Shown: positions 1 to 6,912, numbered from the stretch's first letter. The stretch: DNA of 8,030 nucleotides from Chloroflexota bacterium (GCA_003520455.1 DOUV01000683.1:3299-11328), one strand, 5' to 3'. Numbers and translations are program-made. Notes: a model not told the origin generated them from the sequence alone.

Positions 1-28
1 GCACCAATTCGCCAACAGTGTCTTCATA

Positions 29-70
29 TTTCTGCAAAAGTGGCCCGTACGCGCCACTGTTACAGAAAGA
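29..70. repeat. Imperfect palindromic stem-loop repeat, copy 1
   Basis: This is an inverted repeat in the leader of the kinase gene. The outer arms are TTTCTG (29-34) and CAGAAA (63-68). The inner arms are AGTGGC (39-44) and GCCACT (53-58), around a core with loop GTAC (47-50). One C-C mismatch (45/52) interrupts the inner stem, and short asymmetric linkers (CAAA on the left, GTTA on the right) separate inner from outer arms. A near-identical element lies at 5122-5162: positions 39-70 align to 5131-5162 without gaps and with only three substitutions. No T-run follows, so it does not look like an intrinsic terminator. It could be a REP or MITE-type dispersed element, or a shared leader or operator. 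The sequence alone does not decide. Confidence 0.75.
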
Positions 71-136
71 GTGATACGCCATATGACGACCGGCCAGGGC
101 CGCAGCATCGTCGATAGTCCCGATTGTCAAGCTTGC

Positions 137-143
137 AGAGGAG
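137..143 (+). promoter_or_regulatory. Ribosome binding site deciding the kinase start
   Basis: AGAGGAG lies 9 bases before ATG 153. A TTG two codons upstream (147) is in frame but would leave only 3 bases of spacing. The ATG also begins directly at the conserved N-terminus of the kinase family, so 153 is preferred. Confidence 0.6.
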
Positions 144-152
144 CGGTTGGGA

Positions 153-1169
153 ATGCTGATTGCAAGAGCACCGGTTCGCATTAGTCTCGGTGGTGGGGGA
201 ACGGATCTCAAGGCCTACTATGGTCGCTACGGTGGCATGGTGGTGAGTGCGGCCATCAACAAGTACTTCTACGCTGTTATTTCAACGAGTCGCTGGAATG
301 ACGGGATTCAGATCATTTCCTCGGATTACCATACGTTCTACCGCTACGATCCCAGGCAACCATTCTTCGCAAACGGCAGCTTGCAGTTACCCAGAGCGGT
401 TCTGGATCACTTTCACGTAGAGCGTGGATATAACCTCTTCCTGGCCTCCGAGGTGCCCCCGGGCACGGGGTTAGGCTCCTCGGGAAGTGTCGCCGCGACC
501 CTGGTGCACGTCGCGGCCACGCTCCGTGACATAACCCTCTCCAAGAAGGAGATAGCCGAGACCGCCGCGTACGTCGAAATCGAAAAGTTGGGTATGCCGG
601 TGGGGAAACAGGACCAGTACGCCGCCGCCTTCGGTGGGATGAACGTCATCACCTTCGACCCGGAGGGGGTAACAGTCGAGCCGGTGCGAATGAGCGACTC
701 TGTCCTTACTCAGTTGGAGCAGAGCTTGTTGCTCTTTTTTACGGGCAGCACGCGGGAATCGTCGAAAATCCTGCACGAGCAAAAGCGGGCGAGCGAAGAG
801 GATCAGGAGCCGGTCGTCAACGCGCTCCACGCGATCAAGGCGCTCGCCCAGGAAGTCCGGAGACGCCTTGAGACGGGAGACCTGGATGGGTTTGGCGAGC
901 TGTTGCACCGCGCCTGGGAACACAAAAAGACCCTGGCCTCGAGCATCACCAACCCCTTCATTGATCGTTGCTATGACCTGGCGCGCCGCAACGGCGCGAT
1001 CGGCGGGAAAATTACCGGTGCCGGCGGGGGTGGCTTTCTGATGCTTTACTGCCCCTTACGGCATCAAGAGGCGGTGACGGCGGCTTTGGAGCGCGAGGGC
1101 GTGGTGCGCATGGATTTTCGCTTTGATTTTCGGGGTGCTACGGTTCTCTTGAACACCCTCCGTTCCTAA
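153..1169 (+). CDS. hddA: GHMP-family D-glycero-alpha-D-manno-heptose 7-phosphate kinase
   Basis: A 338-residue cytoplasmic sugar kinase, the usual length for HddA-type enzymes, which phosphorylate C1 of D-glycero-D-manno-heptose 7-phosphate to give the alpha-1,7-bisphosphate. All three GHMP signatures are visible: the N-terminal RAPVRISLGGGGTDL (about residues 5-19), the ATP-binding loop PPGTGLGSSGS (102-112), and the C-terminal glycine-rich KITGAGGGGF (286-295). The segment KQDQYAAAFGG (152-162) contains the expected catalytic Asp (D154). The isomerase and phosphatase that act before and after this step are encoded next, which supports heptose over other GHMP substrates such as fucose, mevalonate or galactose. 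Those assignments rest on family and context; substrate is inferred. A TTG at 147 is a possible but weaker start. A 69-base gap separates it from the next gene if that starts at 1239. No frameshift or missing motif is seen. Confidence 0.85.
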   Translation: MLIARAPVRISLGGGGTDLKAYYGRYGGMVVSAAINKYFYAVISTSRWNDGIQIISSDYHTFYRYDPRQPFFANGSLQLPRAVLDHFHVERGYNLFLASEVPPGTGLGSSGSVAATLVHVAATLRDITLSKKEIAETAAYVEIEKLGMPVGKQDQYAAAFGGMNVITFDPEGVTVEPVRMSDSVLTQLEQSLLLFFTGSTRESSKILHEQKRASEEDQEPVVNALHAIKALAQEVRRRLETGDLDGFGELLHRAWEHKKTLASSITNPFIDRCYDLARRNGAIGGKITGAGGGGFLMLYCPLRHQEAVTAALEREGVVRMDFRFDFRGATVLLNTLRS

Positions 1170-1170
1170 A

Positions 1171-1212
1171 CAGTCCAACGGGACTTTGAAGCGGGCCAGA
1201 CTTCCGAAGTCT
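1171..1212 (+). other. Two small hairpins between kinase and isomerase genes
   Basis: AGTCC (1172-1176) pairs with GGACT (1181-1185) around a 4-base loop. AGACTT (1198-1203) pairs with AAGTCT (1207-1212) around CCG. Neither is followed by a T-run, so these are not convincing terminators. They could stabilise or process the transcript between the two genes, or be chance. Confidence 0.25.
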
Positions 1213-1238
1213 TGTCGCTGACCAACGCGAGGTGCAGG

Positions 1239-2357
1239 ATGGCCGGCGGTGCAATGATTGATTCGATCAGCCAATACCTGGTCGAAGTGCAGCGGCTTCT
1301 CGACCTGGCTTCACGATCCGAGATCGCGCGCGTCATAGAGATTTTGCTCGAGGCGAATCGAGCCCGGTGCCGCGTCTTCATCATGGGAAACGGGGGAAGC
1401 GCGGCGACGGCCTCCCACTTTGCCTGTGATCTGGGGAAGGGGGCAATTGTCCCCGGGCAGCCTCGATTCCAGGTCATCGCCCTGACCGACAATGTTCCTT
1501 TGATGACCGCCTGGGCCAATGACACAGGGTATGAAAACATCTTTGCCCAACAATTGGCGGGCCTGGTCCAGGCCGGAGATGTGGTCATTGGCATCAGCGG
1601 CAGTGGGAACTCGGCCAACGTGCTGAACGCGATCCGGTTGGCGCGCGTGCGGGGGGCCGTGACGGTTGGATTGGCGGGATTCGACGGGGGTCGGCTCAAG
1701 GGTCTGGTCGATGTGTGCCTTCATGTCCCGTCATTCTGCATGGAACAGGTCGAAGACCTCCATTTGATTCTGGCCCACCTGATGTGCACCCGAATCAGAA
1801 GGGTGCTGCGGGACATCGTGGACGCCCAGTGGGCGCTGGCGTGGGAGATGGCTGAGGGAGGTGACCGGACGATCCAAACCCTGGCGGAGCGGTTGGCCCG
1901 TACTCTCCGGGTGACCATCGCCTCTGCCGTCACCCTCGATGAGCCGGGAGACGCAGTGGTCATTCGCGGCGTCTCCCCGATCCATGCTCTGGGAAGCCCG
2001 CTGCGTGTGGGCCGCCGGATTCTTCTCGACGATGCCCCGGCCCACCGGCGGGTGATCCAGGAGGGGCAAGCGCTCCTCTTCCGGCAGCAAGATCGGGCCC
2101 TGGCGATCCTTCCATCGGAACTGGAGATGACACTGACCAGCGGATTGAAATCCGGGGCCTTGCTCCCTCTGAAGGCGGCCGATGAAGTGGTTGGGGTCGT
2201 CGGACTGGGGGAGAGACGCGCGTGGGACAGGAGTCCCTTCACGGAGGAGCGGCTCCAACGGGGGCTCGCACTCGTGGCCGAGTGGGCACCAACCACGGCG
2301 GAGTGGGACGCGAGCGCGCGTCGCCCGGTCCTTACAGAGCAAGGGGTCCGAGCATGA
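1239..2357 (+). CDS. gmhA: SIS-domain phosphoheptose isomerase fused to a GAF-like domain
   Basis: A 372-residue protein, nearly twice the usual GmhA length of about 190-200. Residues 6-200 form a SIS isomerase domain with the phosphosugar loops GNGGSA (50-55) and SGSGNSAN (120-127). H60 and D64 sit where E. coli GmhA has metal ligands His and Glu, and E172 and H180 (in VEDLHLILAH) sit where it has Gln and His. This class converts sedoheptulose 7-phosphate to D-glycero-D-manno-heptose 7-phosphate. After a linker, residues about 210-350 look like a GAF domain, with a strand pattern ending in GALLPLKAADEVVGVVGLGERR (residues 306-327) and an FTEERLQ helix start. I infer a sensory or oligomerising role. 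ATG 1239 is chosen because GAGG (1229-1232) lies 6 bases before it. ATG 1254 and an upstream TTG at 1212 are alternatives; SIS homology begins near 1254. The stop overlaps the next start as ATGA. Confidence 0.82.
   Translation: MAGGAMIDSISQYLVEVQRLLDLASRSEIARVIEILLEANRARCRVFIMGNGGSAATASHFACDLGKGAIVPGQPRFQVIALTDNVPLMTAWANDTGYENIFAQQLAGLVQAGDVVIGISGSGNSANVLNAIRLARVRGAVTVGLAGFDGGRLKGLVDVCLHVPSFCMEQVEDLHLILAHLMCTRIRRVLRDIVDAQWALAWEMAEGGDRTIQTLAERLARTLRVTIASAVTLDEPGDAVVIRGVSPIHALGSPLRVGRRILLDDAPAHRRVIQEGQALLFRQQDRALAILPSELEMTLTSGLKSGALLPLKAADEVVGVVGLGERRAWDRSPFTEERLQRGLALVAEWAPTTAEWDASARRPVLTEQGVRA
2341..2346 (+). promoter_or_regulatory. Ribosome binding site of the phosphatase gene
   Basis: AAGGGG lies 7 bases before ATG 2354, inside the last codons of the isomerase gene. 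It supports 2354 as the start instead of an in-frame GTG/ATG further upstream (from 2222), because the HAD catalytic motif begins only six residues after 2354. Confidence 0.55.
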
Positions 2358-3001
2358 AGGTCGTCTTTCTGGACCGCGATGGGGTCATCAACGAAAACCG
2401 GCCCGACCATGTCAAATCGTGGCAAGAATTCGTCTTTTTGCCCGGCGCGCTTGATGCCCTCGGGTTCCTTCGAGAGGCCGGGTGGTTCACCATCGTCATC
2501 ACCAACCAGGCGATTATCCACCGGAACATCGTGCTCCGGGAGACGGTCGATGAGATCAACCACCGCATGACGCAGGAGGTCGCGCGCAGCGGCGGGCGCC
2601 TCGACGCAGTGCTCATCTGCCCGCACCGTGCGAAAGAGGGCTGTGGATGCCGCAAGCCGCGGCCGGGACTTCTTCTCCAGGCCGCGGACCGGTTCGGATT
2701 GCGGCTTGATCAGTGCTACCTCATCGGGGATGCGCTCACCGATATCGCGGCCGGGCAGGCCGTGGGCTGTTTCTGTGTCATGGTCCGGACGGGCCGCGGG
2801 CGACAACAATTAGTGGGTCGTGAAGCTGATCGATCGAGTGGCTACCAGATTGCCGCCGATTTGAGTAGCGCCGCTCACTGGATCACAGAGGTCGAGCAGA
2901 TGCGGACATCCTACCAGGCGTGGCTGCAGGTGCCCCGCGGCCTGCTTCCCGCCTCCCCGGTTCGCGACCCCGCACAAGCCGCCGATGTCTACGAGCACTA
3001 A
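2354..3001 (+). CDS. gmhB: HAD-family D-glycero-D-manno-heptose 1,7-bisphosphate 7-phosphatase
   Basis: A 215-residue cytoplasmic HAD phosphatase. HAD motif I is FLDRDGVIN with nucleophile D7 and acid/base D9. Motif II is in TIVITNQ (T50). The zinc-finger-like site of histidinol-phosphatase/GmhB enzymes is present as C89-P-H91, then C97-G-C99, followed by R-K101-P, which carries the motif III lysine. Motif IV is GDALTD (125-130). GmhB removes the C7 phosphate of heptose 1,7-bisphosphate; next to an HddA-type kinase the likely substrate is the alpha anomer. The loop after NQ reads AIIHRNIV, unlike the SGIARG type of E. coli, which might affect specificity. About 30 extra residues at the C-terminus (from about 185) exceed the usual length and have no recognised motif. 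It overlaps the isomerase by 4 bases (ATGA) and the acyltransferase by 17 bases, so translational coupling is likely. The related imidazoleglycerol/histidinol phosphatases are a less likely alternative. Confidence 0.85.
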   Translation: MKVVFLDRDGVINENRPDHVKSWQEFVFLPGALDALGFLREAGWFTIVITNQAIIHRNIVLRETVDEINHRMTQEVARSGGRLDAVLICPHRAKEGCGCRKPRPGLLLQAADRFGLRLDQCYLIGDALTDIAAGQAVGCFCVMVRTGRGRQQLVGREADRSSGYQIAADLSSAAHWITEVEQMRTSYQAWLQVPRGLLPASPVRDPAQAADVYEH

Positions 3002-3758
3002 CACCCCTTCGAACAAGCGGAATCCGTCCTCACGCGAGCAGCTTCGGCTCTACATCGACCGCCAGGCGGCCAGCCTGAGGCACTACGTGCTGGAGCAGGC
3101 GCTGTTCGCTCTCGTGGGCTGGCTTCCGACCGTGGTCGGGATCGGGCTGCGGGGCGTGCTGTACCGCCTGATCCTGCGGATGGACGGCTGGGCCGCCATC
3201 GAGAACGGGGTGCGGCTGCGCTTCGCCAGCAACGTGCACCTGGGCTACGGGGTGTACCTGGATCAGGGAGTGTACTTGCATGCCTGTCCCACCGGCATCG
3301 AGATCGGCGAGCGGACCCTGGTGATGCACGGTTCGGTCCTCCACGTGTACAACTTCCGCGGTCTACCCCACGCCGGTATTCGCATCGGCTGCGACAGCCT
3401 GATCGGAGAGTACAACGTCATTCGGGGTCAAGGCGGGATCGTGATCGGCGATCGGGTCTACACGTCGCCGATGGTGCAGATGCTCGCGGTGAACCACGTC
3501 TTCAGCGATCCCCGGCGCCCGTTCATCGAGCAGGGGATTACGGCTCAGGGCATTGTCGTGGAGGATGATGTCTGGATTGGTTCCGGCGCCATCATCACCG
3601 ATGGCGTGCGGGTGGGGCGCGGCGCAGTGGTCGCCGCCGGGGCGGTTGTCACTCGGGATGTCCCGGCGCACACCGTCGTGGGGGGCGTACCGGCGCGAGT
3701 GATGCAGGAGATCGGGGCGAACGGCGCGGGACCCGAGGCGCTCCCGATCTATTTTTGA
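2985..3758 (+). CDS. Left-handed beta-helix (hexapeptide repeat) O-acyltransferase
   Basis: A 257-residue protein of the maltose/galactoside O-acetyltransferase (WcaF-like) group, expected to move an acetyl or other acyl group from CoA to a sugar hydroxyl. Residues about 33-65 are hydrophobic to amphipathic ([20 protein letters not shown]) and may touch the membrane. From about 75 onward, hexapeptide-type turns repeat (for example [57 protein letters not shown]), ending in the family closing segment [11 protein letters not shown] (229-239). H171 in AVNHVFSD is the probable catalytic histidine. ATG 2985 is used because the overlap with the phosphatase is short and no better start lies near, although no strong ribosome binding site is visible; coupling to the upstream gene would explain this. 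The acceptor sugar is unknown; heptose decoration is only suggested by the neighbours. Confidence 0.85.
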   Translation: MSTSTNTPSNKRNPSSREQLRLYIDRQAASLRHYVLEQALFALVGWLPTVVGIGLRGVLYRLILRMDGWAAIENGVRLRFASNVHLGYGVYLDQGVYLHACPTGIEIGERTLVMHGSVLHVYNFRGLPHAGIRIGCDSLIGEYNVIRGQGGIVIGDRVYTSPMVQMLAVNHVFSDPRRPFIEQGITAQGIVVEDDVWIGSGAIITDGVRVGRGAVVAAGAVVTRDVPAHTVVGGVPARVMQEIGANGAGPEALPIYF

Positions 3759-3793
3759 CGGCCGGGGACAATCAGTCTCGGGCGACGGGCAGT

Positions 3794-3801
3794 GGAGGAG
3801 G
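3794..3801 (+). promoter_or_regulatory. Strong ribosome binding site of the glycosyltransferase gene
   Basis: GGAGGAGG lies 8 bases before ATG 3810. The alternative GTG at 3792 would place this Shine-Dalgarno sequence inside the coding region, so 3810 is the better start. Confidence 0.7.
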
Positions 3802-3809
3802 GGATTGCG

Positions 3810-5087
3810 ATGACCGTCGAGAGTGGACTACGCAGGCTGAATTTTGGCCGCTCGATGATAGAGGCGGACACAAACAGATCCGTCACGCTCTCCATTGTCA
3901 TCCCGGCCCTCAACGAAGAGGATGGCATCGCGGACATCATCCAGCGAGTGCAAGCGATCGAGCCGTCGCTGCGTGACGAGGGCGTCGAGCACCTGGAACT
4001 CATTGTGGTAGACGATGGTTCGGAGGATCGCACCGCGGAGATCGCGGCGAGCTACGCCTTCGTCCGTCTCTTGCGCCACCCCATCAATCGGGGCTACGGC
4101 GCCGCCATCAAAACCGGTTTTTGCCACGCCCGGGGCGAACTGCTGGCGTTTCTCGATGCCGATGGCACCTACCCGCCGGAGCGCTTCCCGGACTTGTGTC
4201 GCGCCGCACTGCTCGAGGATGCCGACGTCGTCGTGGGCTCGCGGCGCTCCGGGGCCGACAGCCGCATGCCAGCCCTGCGCCGGGTGGGGAACTTCATCTG
4301 GTCCAATCTCGTCAGTCTGATGGGCAATCACCGGGTGGATGATCCGGCGAGCGGCATGCGCGTGCTGCGGCGCTCGGCGCTCCCCCGGCTCTACCCCCTG
4401 CCTGACGGCCTCAACTTCACGCCAGTGATGAGCATGCGCGCCGTCCACGAAGGGCTTGCGGTGGTCGAGGTTCCCATCCCGTATCACGAGCGCCTGGGTC
4501 GCTCCAAGCTCAGCGTGGTTCGTGATGGAACCCGCTTCCTCAAGACCATCCTGTGGACGGCCCTCGAGTACAACCCCGTGCGGCTGCTCGGGCTGATCGG
4601 GCTGGCGGCCCTCGGGGTGGCGGGGCTGGTCGCCCTGGGTCTGGTGCTGCTCCGCCTCCAAGGTGTCGTGCGCCTGGGGCCCTGGGGAGTGTTCAGCCTC
4701 TTCAGCGCGCTTGTATTCGCGGTGGCGGGCGTCAGCATCTTCTCCCTGGGCGCCACCTTCAACTACCTGGTGACCCTGTTCCACAAGCAGCCGGTGCGCC
4801 GGGGGTTGTTTGGGAAGCCCATTTTCGATCCGTCTCTGGATCGTCACTTTGGCTGGATGGGCGTACTGACGGCTTCGAGCGGGACCGCCCTGGGGGGCAT
4901 CAGCCTGGCACTGGGACTGCAAGGATGGGATATCACCCGGCTCTGGCTGTGGCTATTGGGGAGCGCGCTCCTGGCGCTCGTCGGCCTCCAGTTGGTGATC
5001 TCCTGGGTCCTGATGCGGGTCCTGGAAGCGTTGAGCGAACGGGAGGTGCGAGTCAAACAGGAGATGGCCGGGGAGTCTTCATCTTGA
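3810..5087 (+). CDS. Membrane-anchored family 2 glycosyltransferase, polyprenyl-phosphate type
   Basis: A 425-residue enzyme. Residues about 26-250 form a GT-A glycosyltransferase domain: SIVIPALNEE (28-37) at the start, VVDDGSEDRTAE (66-77), the metal-binding DAD (116-118) in FLDADGTYPP, DDPASGMRVL (178-187), and GRSKLS (230-235), which matches the G-x-S-K segment of dolichyl- or undecaprenyl-phosphate hexosyltransferases. Such enzymes transfer a sugar from a nucleotide donor to polyprenyl phosphate at the cytoplasmic face. The C-terminal third is hydrophobic, with about four membrane segments (near 257-281, 293-322, 348-370 and 377-403), more than the two usual in GtrB-type proteins. No GtrA-like flippase gene is seen nearby. 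It lies 51 bases after the acyltransferase and probably belongs to the same operon. Donor sugar and exact acceptor are not readable from the sequence. Confidence 0.87.
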   Translation: MTVESGLRRLNFGRSMIEADTNRSVTLSIVIPALNEEDGIADIIQRVQAIEPSLRDEGVEHLELIVVDDGSEDRTAEIAASYAFVRLLRHPINRGYGAAIKTGFCHARGELLAFLDADGTYPPERFPDLCRAALLEDADVVVGSRRSGADSRMPALRRVGNFIWSNLVSLMGNHRVDDPASGMRVLRRSALPRLYPLPDGLNFTPVMSMRAVHEGLAVVEVPIPYHERLGRSKLSVVRDGTRFLKTILWTALEYNPVRLLGLIGLAALGVAGLVALGLVLLRLQGVVRLGPWGVFSLFSALVFAVAGVSIFSLGATFNYLVTLFHKQPVRRGLFGKPIFDPSLDRHFGWMGVLTASSGTALGGISLALGLQGWDITRLWLWLLGSALLALVGLQLVISWVLMRVLEALSEREVRVKQEMAGESSS

Positions 5088-5220
5088 CCTCGCCACACTC
5101 GCGGGGGAGATGATGGAGTTGTCTTTCTGGAGTGGCGCGTAGGCGCCACTCTTACAGAAAGATGAAAACATCATCGGGATGAGGAACGATGGTGAAGATC
5201 CGACAGGACGGGGGACCACT
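5088..5220 (+). other. Leader region before the radical SAM gene
   Basis: This is the largest gap between genes inside the window. Besides the stem-loop repeat it holds short secondary hairpins just after it (GATG-AAAA-CATC at 5161-5172 and TCATC-GG-GATGA at 5171-5182), and a 12-codon open frame (5189-5224) whose stop overlaps ATG 5221 as ATGA. No clear -35/-10 promoter could be picked out. The break in gene packing makes this the likeliest place for a transcription-unit boundary, but that is inferred. Confidence 0.35.
5122..5162. repeat. Palindromic stem-loop repeat, copy 2
   Basis: TCTTTCTG (5122-5129) pairs with CAGAAAGA (5155-5162), and AGTGGCGC (5131-5138) pairs perfectly with GCGCCACT (5143-5150) around loop GTAG. 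The linkers are G on the left and CTTA on the right. The right half matches the copy at 29-70 almost base for base; the left linker is 3 bases shorter. It lies 34 bases after the glycosyltransferase stop and 58 bases before the radical SAM start at 5221. There is no T-run after it on the + strand. Confidence 0.8.
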
Positions 5221-6912
5221 ATGAAAGCCGGAGATTTGCAGAGACAAACGAGCCAAACGGAGATCCCAGAAGAAATCAGGCACAACCTGGGCACCCGGAC
5301 GGTGAAGCCAGTGCGGCCGGCTCGCTACCCCGATGCGGGCGCGGCCGTACGCAATCTGACTCACGTGCGGCCCCCTGGCGCCGTCGATGTGCTTCTCGTC
5401 AACCCGCCGTCGCCGGACGGTGCCATCTGGATCCGGACCCAGCACCGCGTTGGCCGCCGGAGCCGCGAGGAGATGGTGTGGCCGCAGTGCTCGTTGGCCC
5501 AACTCGCGGCAATGCTCCATCCAGACTACACAGTCGGGGTTGTCGATGCCATCGCCGAGCGGATGAGCTGGAAGGAGTTCGAGGCAGTCCTGCGCGCGAA
5601 GGCGCCGAAATACTACATCACCCAGTGCACTGCGCCGACGCTCACGAACGACATGTACGGCGTGATGCTGGCCAAGAGCCTGGGCGCCAGGACGATGGCC
5701 TTCGGCACACACGTCACAGCGATGCCGACAGAGACGCTGCGCGACTACCCGGCGCTCGACTTCGTGCTACGCGGCGAGCCCGAGCTCACCTTCCGCGAAC
5801 TCATCGACGTATCTGAGGGCCGACAGGCGGAGCGGCCGGCGTTGATCGAGGTGATGCTCAAGAAGGCGGATCCACTCTGGGAGCCGAGCCCTGACAGCAG
5901 TCGAATGAACGGCGCGCCGCTCGACCTCTCGAAGATCAAGGGGCTCGTCTGGCGCCAACAGAGCGAGGTCCGGATGAACATTGCCCGGCCGTTCATCCCA
6001 GACCTCAACGAGCTGCCGATGCCGCTCCACCATCTTCTGCCATTGGAGAAGTACCGCATGCCGCTGATGAAGGGGCCGTTTACCTTCATCGTGACCAGCC
6101 GCGGATGTACGGCCGGCTGCAAATATTGTATCAAGCACGTTTCCTACCAGTGGTCGGTGCGCCTGCTCTCCCCTGAGCGCATCATGAGGGAGCTCTGGCT
6201 GCTGCACGATCTCGGCATCCACAACATCCACATGTACGCCGATCTCTTCACGATCAACCGGGACCAGGTGATGGAACTCTGCGAGCGCATCATCGAGGAG
6301 AAGCTGCCGATCAAGTGGACGTGCAACAGCCGGGTCGATTACGTCGACGAGGAGATGCTCAAGATGATGGGCCGGGCCGGCTGTTGGATGATCAGTTGGG
6401 GCATCGAGAGCGGCAACGAGATGATCCTGAAGCGGGCGGCCAAGGGCGCCGATCCGAAGAAGGCGCGCCAGGCGCTCACCTGGGCCAAGAAGGCAGGAAT
6501 CAAGAACTGGGGATACTTCATCATCGGTCTGCCGGGCGAGACCCTCGAGACGATCCGCCAGACCATCGACTTCTCGAAGAGTCTGCCGCTGGATATCGCC
6601 CTCTTCCACATTGCGGCGCCATATCCAGGCACGCCGTTCTTCTTCGAGGTGGTTCAGAACGGGTGGTTCCGCGAGGGCACGAAGTGGGAGGAGGTCGATA
6701 TGGACAAGGGCACTGTGCTCCAGTACGACAACCTCTCCGCCGAGGACCTGATGTATTGGCAGAAGCGCGCATTTCGCGAGTGGGCATTGCGTCCCGGTCC
6801 GATCCTGACCTACCTGAAGATGCTGGCGAGCGACACCCACACATTCAAGCGCGCGCTTCGGGTGGGGATGGAGCATCTGCGCTGGATCGCTGGCAGGGCC
6901 GAGCACGGCTGA
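5221..6912 (+). CDS. B12-binding-domain radical SAM protein of unknown substrate
   Basis: A 563-residue enzyme. Residues about 55-200 resemble the Rossmann-like cobalamin-binding domain found before many radical SAM cores (VDVLLVNPPSPDG at the start, then FGTHVTAMPTETL and FVLRGEPE). The base-off His motif D-x-H-x-x-G is absent (DAIAER at the expected place), as in the BchE-like group. Residues about 286-500 are the radical SAM core: C296-x3-C300-x2-C303 for the 4Fe-4S cluster, GIESGNE (394-400), and GYFIIGLPGET (431-441), the usual SAM-contact strand. A conserved-looking C-terminal tail follows. Class B members do methylations, cyclisations or rearrangements; the substrate is not evident. 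ATG 5221 is chosen (GGGGGA 5210-5214 region, 6 bases upstream); ATG 5179 would add 14 poorly conserved residues. It lies 15 bases ahead of the TPR gene and probably shares its operon. Confidence 0.85.
   Translation: MKAGDLQRQTSQTEIPEEIRHNLGTRTVKPVRPARYPDAGAAVRNLTHVRPPGAVDVLLVNPPSPDGAIWIRTQHRVGRRSREEMVWPQCSLAQLAAMLHPDYTVGVVDAIAERMSWKEFEAVLRAKAPKYYITQCTAPTLTNDMYGVMLAKSLGARTMAFGTHVTAMPTETLRDYPALDFVLRGEPELTFRELIDVSEGRQAERPALIEVMLKKADPLWEPSPDSSRMNGAPLDLSKIKGLVWRQQSEVRMNIARPFIPDLNELPMPLHHLLPLEKYRMPLMKGPFTFIVTSRGCTAGCKYCIKHVSYQWSVRLLSPERIMRELWLLHDLGIHNIHMYADLFTINRDQVMELCERIIEEKLPIKWTCNSRVDYVDEEMLKMMGRAGCWMISWGIESGNEMILKRAAKGADPKKARQALTWAKKAGIKNWGYFIIGLPGETLETIRQTIDFSKSLPLDIALFHIAAPYPGTPFFFEVVQNGWFREGTKWEEVDMDKGTVLQYDNLSAEDLMYWQKRAFREWALRPGPILTYLKMLASDTHTFKRALRVGMEHLRWIAGRAEHG

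Noticed and set aside
83..184. Small open frame of 33 codons in the first leader
   Set aside because: No ribosome binding site, runs into the kinase gene out of frame, and the peptide shows no feature beyond chance.
2222..2353. Upstream extension of the phosphatase gene by 44 residues
   Set aside because: It would overlap the GAF-like coding region in another frame, and the HAD catalytic motif and a well-placed ribosome binding site both point to ATG 2354.
1721..2809. Long antisense open frame of 362 codons
   Set aside because: It is a by-product of high-GC coding on the + strand; it spans two clear enzymes and its translation shows no recognisable domain.
3828..4922. Antisense open frame of 364 codons opposite the glycosyltransferase
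   Set aside because: Composition is His, Gln, Pro and Ala rich with no motif, typical of the reverse of a GC-rich gene; the + strand gene has all family motifs.
5122..5162. Intrinsic terminator for the five-gene cassette
   Set aside because: The stem is strong but is not followed by a T-run on either strand, and the same element occurs before the first gene, which suits a repeat or leader element better.
5767..6906. Antisense open frame of 379 codons opposite the radical SAM gene
   Set aside because: The + strand frame contains the cysteine motif and core signatures, and the antisense product has none.
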